Shown here one piece after another: positions 5,323 through 6,412 of a stretch of 6,412 bases of DNA. Source of the stretch: Gemmatimonadota bacterium (lineage in GTDB: Bacteria > Gemmatimonadota > Gemmatimonadetes > Gemmatimonadales > GWC2-71-9); the NCBI GenBank assembly GCA_027294815.1, contig JAPULP010000174.1, positions 1-6,412 on the forward strand, in the 5' to 3' direction. The position numbers and the translations under genes are program-made. Below the pieces are notes generated by a model that was not told where the DNA came from, did no database searches, and saw only the letters and a list, made by a program, of their open reading frames with translations. The number at the start of each line of letters is the position of its first letter. Position 1 is the first letter of the stretch.

Positions 5323-6310
5323 ATTGCCCCTTGAGCATGGCAAGGAGCTTGTCCGGCGGACGAAACTGGCCTGGGCGGATCTTGGGTGGGGTCAACGTAT
5401 TGATCGCTTCGAGTTTCTCCGCGGGGTCAACGCGCGTGTAGGCCTCAGTGGTTTGGGTGCTGCTATGCCCAAGCCAAAGAGATACTTTCCGGATGTCTTG
5501 GGTCGCCGTGAGAGCCAACATCGCGATGGAATGTCGTAGCACATGGGGCGAGATTTGTTTGTCGAGTAACTCGGGTCGTGACTTGCTCGCGATTTTGACT
5601 GCTTTGCGCAAGACATACGCAAATCCCCATCGGCTCATCTGCTGACCCTTCGCATTGACGAAAAGCTCGGGAACCGGCATGTCTCCTCGCACGGCGAGCC
5701 ACGCTCGCAAGACCGTCGTGGTTTCCTTCCACAAAGGCAGAACGCGTTCGCGACGGCCTTTGCCGCGGACGAGAATGCTCGCATCGGGCCGCAGTGTCAC
5801 ATCCTCCAGACGCAGTCCGACAAGTTCGGAGACACGCAGTCCAGCAGCAAAAGCAACGTGGAGCATTGCTCTGTCGCGGAGCCCTGCACGGGTTTTCGGA
5901 TCAGGCGCGTCAAGTAAGATCTGCACCTCATTACGGGGGAGGTACGCTACGAGCCGAGAGTCCGTCTTCTTAAAGGGGATGGCGTAGACACATCGGATCT
6001 GCTCCAACGCGGCGGGAACACGGTGCTCGAGAAACCGAAAGAACGCCTTGATGGCCGCGAGTCTGACATTACGGCTCGTGGATTGGTTACGCCGCTCTGT
6101 TTCGAGATGCTCCAAAAAGTCGGTGATCAACAGAGCGTCGATTTGCTCGAGACCAAGCTCCGAAGGTCGCCGTTTTAGCCTTTGGCTGGCAAAATTGAAG
6201 AGCAGCTTGAAGCCGTAGGCATAGGTGTCGCAGGTGTGTTGGCTCGCGCCTCGCTGCTTTGGCAGATAGTCGCGCAGAAATGCTTCGATATGGGACGCGA
6301 TCGGTGTCAT
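5255..6310 (-). CDS. Tyrosine recombinase/integrase, last gene of the element
   Basis: Started at ATG 6310 the protein has 351 residues. An N-terminal SAM-like core-binding domain spans about 5-100 and the catalytic domain about 120-305. All six catalytic residues are visible: R159 (AAGLRVSEL), K184 (VRGKGRRE), H256 and R259 (SPHVLRHS), H282 (WLGHSS) and Y291 (TEAYTRV). It should cut and rejoin DNA through a 3'-phosphotyrosine and is predicted to be active. Start choice: AAGGGGA lies just upstream of ATG 6310, and the stop of the preceding recombinase overlaps this ATG, so translation is probably coupled; a longer open frame up to 6388 would sit inside that preceding gene. The last 22 or so residues (after PPDKLLAMLKG) are encoded by the inverted-repeat DNA at the element end, and the TAA stop is itself part of CCCCATAA. 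It resembles the smaller recombinases found in tandem sets in rhizobia and other soil bacteria. Confidence 0.93.
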   Translation of the reverse strand: MTPIASHIEAFLRDYLPKQRGASQHTCDTYAYGFKLLFNFASQRLKRRPSELGLEQIDALLITDFLEHLETERRNQSTSRNVRLAAIKAFFRFLEHRVPAALEQIRCVYAIPFKKTDSRLVAYLPRNEVQILLDAPDPKTRAGLRDRAMLHVAFAAGLRVSELVGLRLEDVTLRPDASILVRGKGRRERVLPLWKETTTVLRAWLAVRGDMPVPELFVNAKGQQMSRWGFAYVLRKAVKIASKSRPELLDKQISPHVLRHSIAMLALTATQDIRKVSLWLGHSSTQTTEAYTRVDPAEKLEAINTLTPPKIRPGQFRPPDKLLAMLKGQCLWGAKSANLLHPTGSQLAQAP

Positions 6311-6411
6311 CGTGCTTCCCCTTGGATGAAAGCCTCGCAGGAGGTGGCGATGTCCTGCATTAATGTGGGCGTGGCTTCGAGATACCAATAGGTGTCGGAA
6401 ATGTGGCTGTG
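6307..6411 (-). CDS. Second tyrosine recombinase, C-terminal 34 residues
   Basis: Reading the minus strand from the right edge gives HSHISDTYWYLEATPTLMQD and then a tail ending in QGEAR, with TGA at 6309-6307. The base before the first codon is T, consistent with a GGT glycine and thus the G-H-S of the conserved LGH box. The D-T-Y-W-Y-L-x-A-T-P motif is typical of tandem-type recombinases in which YWYL holds the catalytic tyrosine; nine residues after the His, the usual spacing, is the Tyr at residue 10. The stop overlaps the start of the following recombinase as ATGA, indicating an operon with coupled translation. The rest of the gene lies to the right of the window. Confidence 0.85.
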   Translation of the reverse strand, partial: HSHISDTYWYLEATPTLMQDIATSCEAFIQGEAR

Positions 6412-6412
6412 A

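Larger units (their letters stand above)
5238..6412 (-). mobile_element. Downstream end of a recombinase-in-trio (RIT-like) element, incomplete
   Basis: Two tyrosine recombinase genes lie head to tail on the minus strand and overlap by ATGA; the upstream one is cut by the window edge. Tandem, overlapping tyrosine recombinases of clearly different types are the mark of RIT elements, which carry three such genes and are bounded by inverted repeats. Just past the last gene are TTATGTGGAG (5238-5247), TTATGGGG (5255-5262) and the opposite-facing CCCCATAA (5313-5320), taken here as the element's end. Only two genes are visible, so the trio and the exact boundary are inference. Confidence 0.6.

Noticed and set aside
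6311..6388. Upstream extension of the recombinase to 6388
   Set aside because: That segment is the out-of-frame reading of the preceding recombinase's C-terminus; ATG 6310 has a Shine-Dalgarno site and an ATGA overlap.

Overview
The window looks like a piece of a moderately high-GC bacterial chromosome, most likely Pseudomonadota. The reasons are the cyclase/TolB-like/TPR membrane protein, the class of isocitrate lyase/PEP mutase-like enzyme, the clear Shine-Dalgarno sites, and long repeat-bearing gaps between single genes. This placement is an inference from gene types; no taxonomic marker is present.

Layout from left to right. (1) Positions 2-172 (+) are the C-terminal end of a DUF1772-type small membrane protein cut by the window edge. 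(2) A 490-bp gap follows, holding a perfect 17-bp palindrome (211-227). (3) 663-1094 (+) encodes a small NTF2/SnoaL-like protein. (4) The convergent gap 1095-1480 carries copy A of a dispersed repeat. (5) 1481-3430 (-) encodes a class III nucleotide cyclase-like domain, one membrane helix, a TolB-like domain and TPRs; two positions normally needed for adenylate cyclase chemistry are replaced. (6) The divergent gap 3431-3914 carries repeat copy B and a possible promoter for the next gene. (7) 3915-4751 (+) encodes an isocitrate lyase/phosphoenolpyruvate mutase superfamily enzyme with a GTG start and a strong ribosome binding site. (8) The gap 4752-5254 carries repeat copy C. (9) From about 5238 to the right edge lies the 3'-terminal part of a mobile element: a complete tyrosine recombinase (5255-6310, -) and, overlapping it by ATGA, the last 34 codons of a second tyrosine recombinase (6307-6411, -). 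The pair resembles the downstream genes of a recombinase-in-trio (RIT-like) element, and the inverted TTATGGGG/CCCCATAA sequences at 5254-5322 probably mark its end.

The host genes do not form an operon. Each stands alone with a long flanking gap, and three of the four long gaps contain a copy of the same roughly 87-bp sequence in the same orientation. The two most interesting items are this uncharacterised intergenic repeat, with an internal motif repeated at exactly 20 bp, and the end of the recombinase element, whose last gene appears to read through its own terminal repeats. No CRISPR array, rRNA or tRNA was seen.
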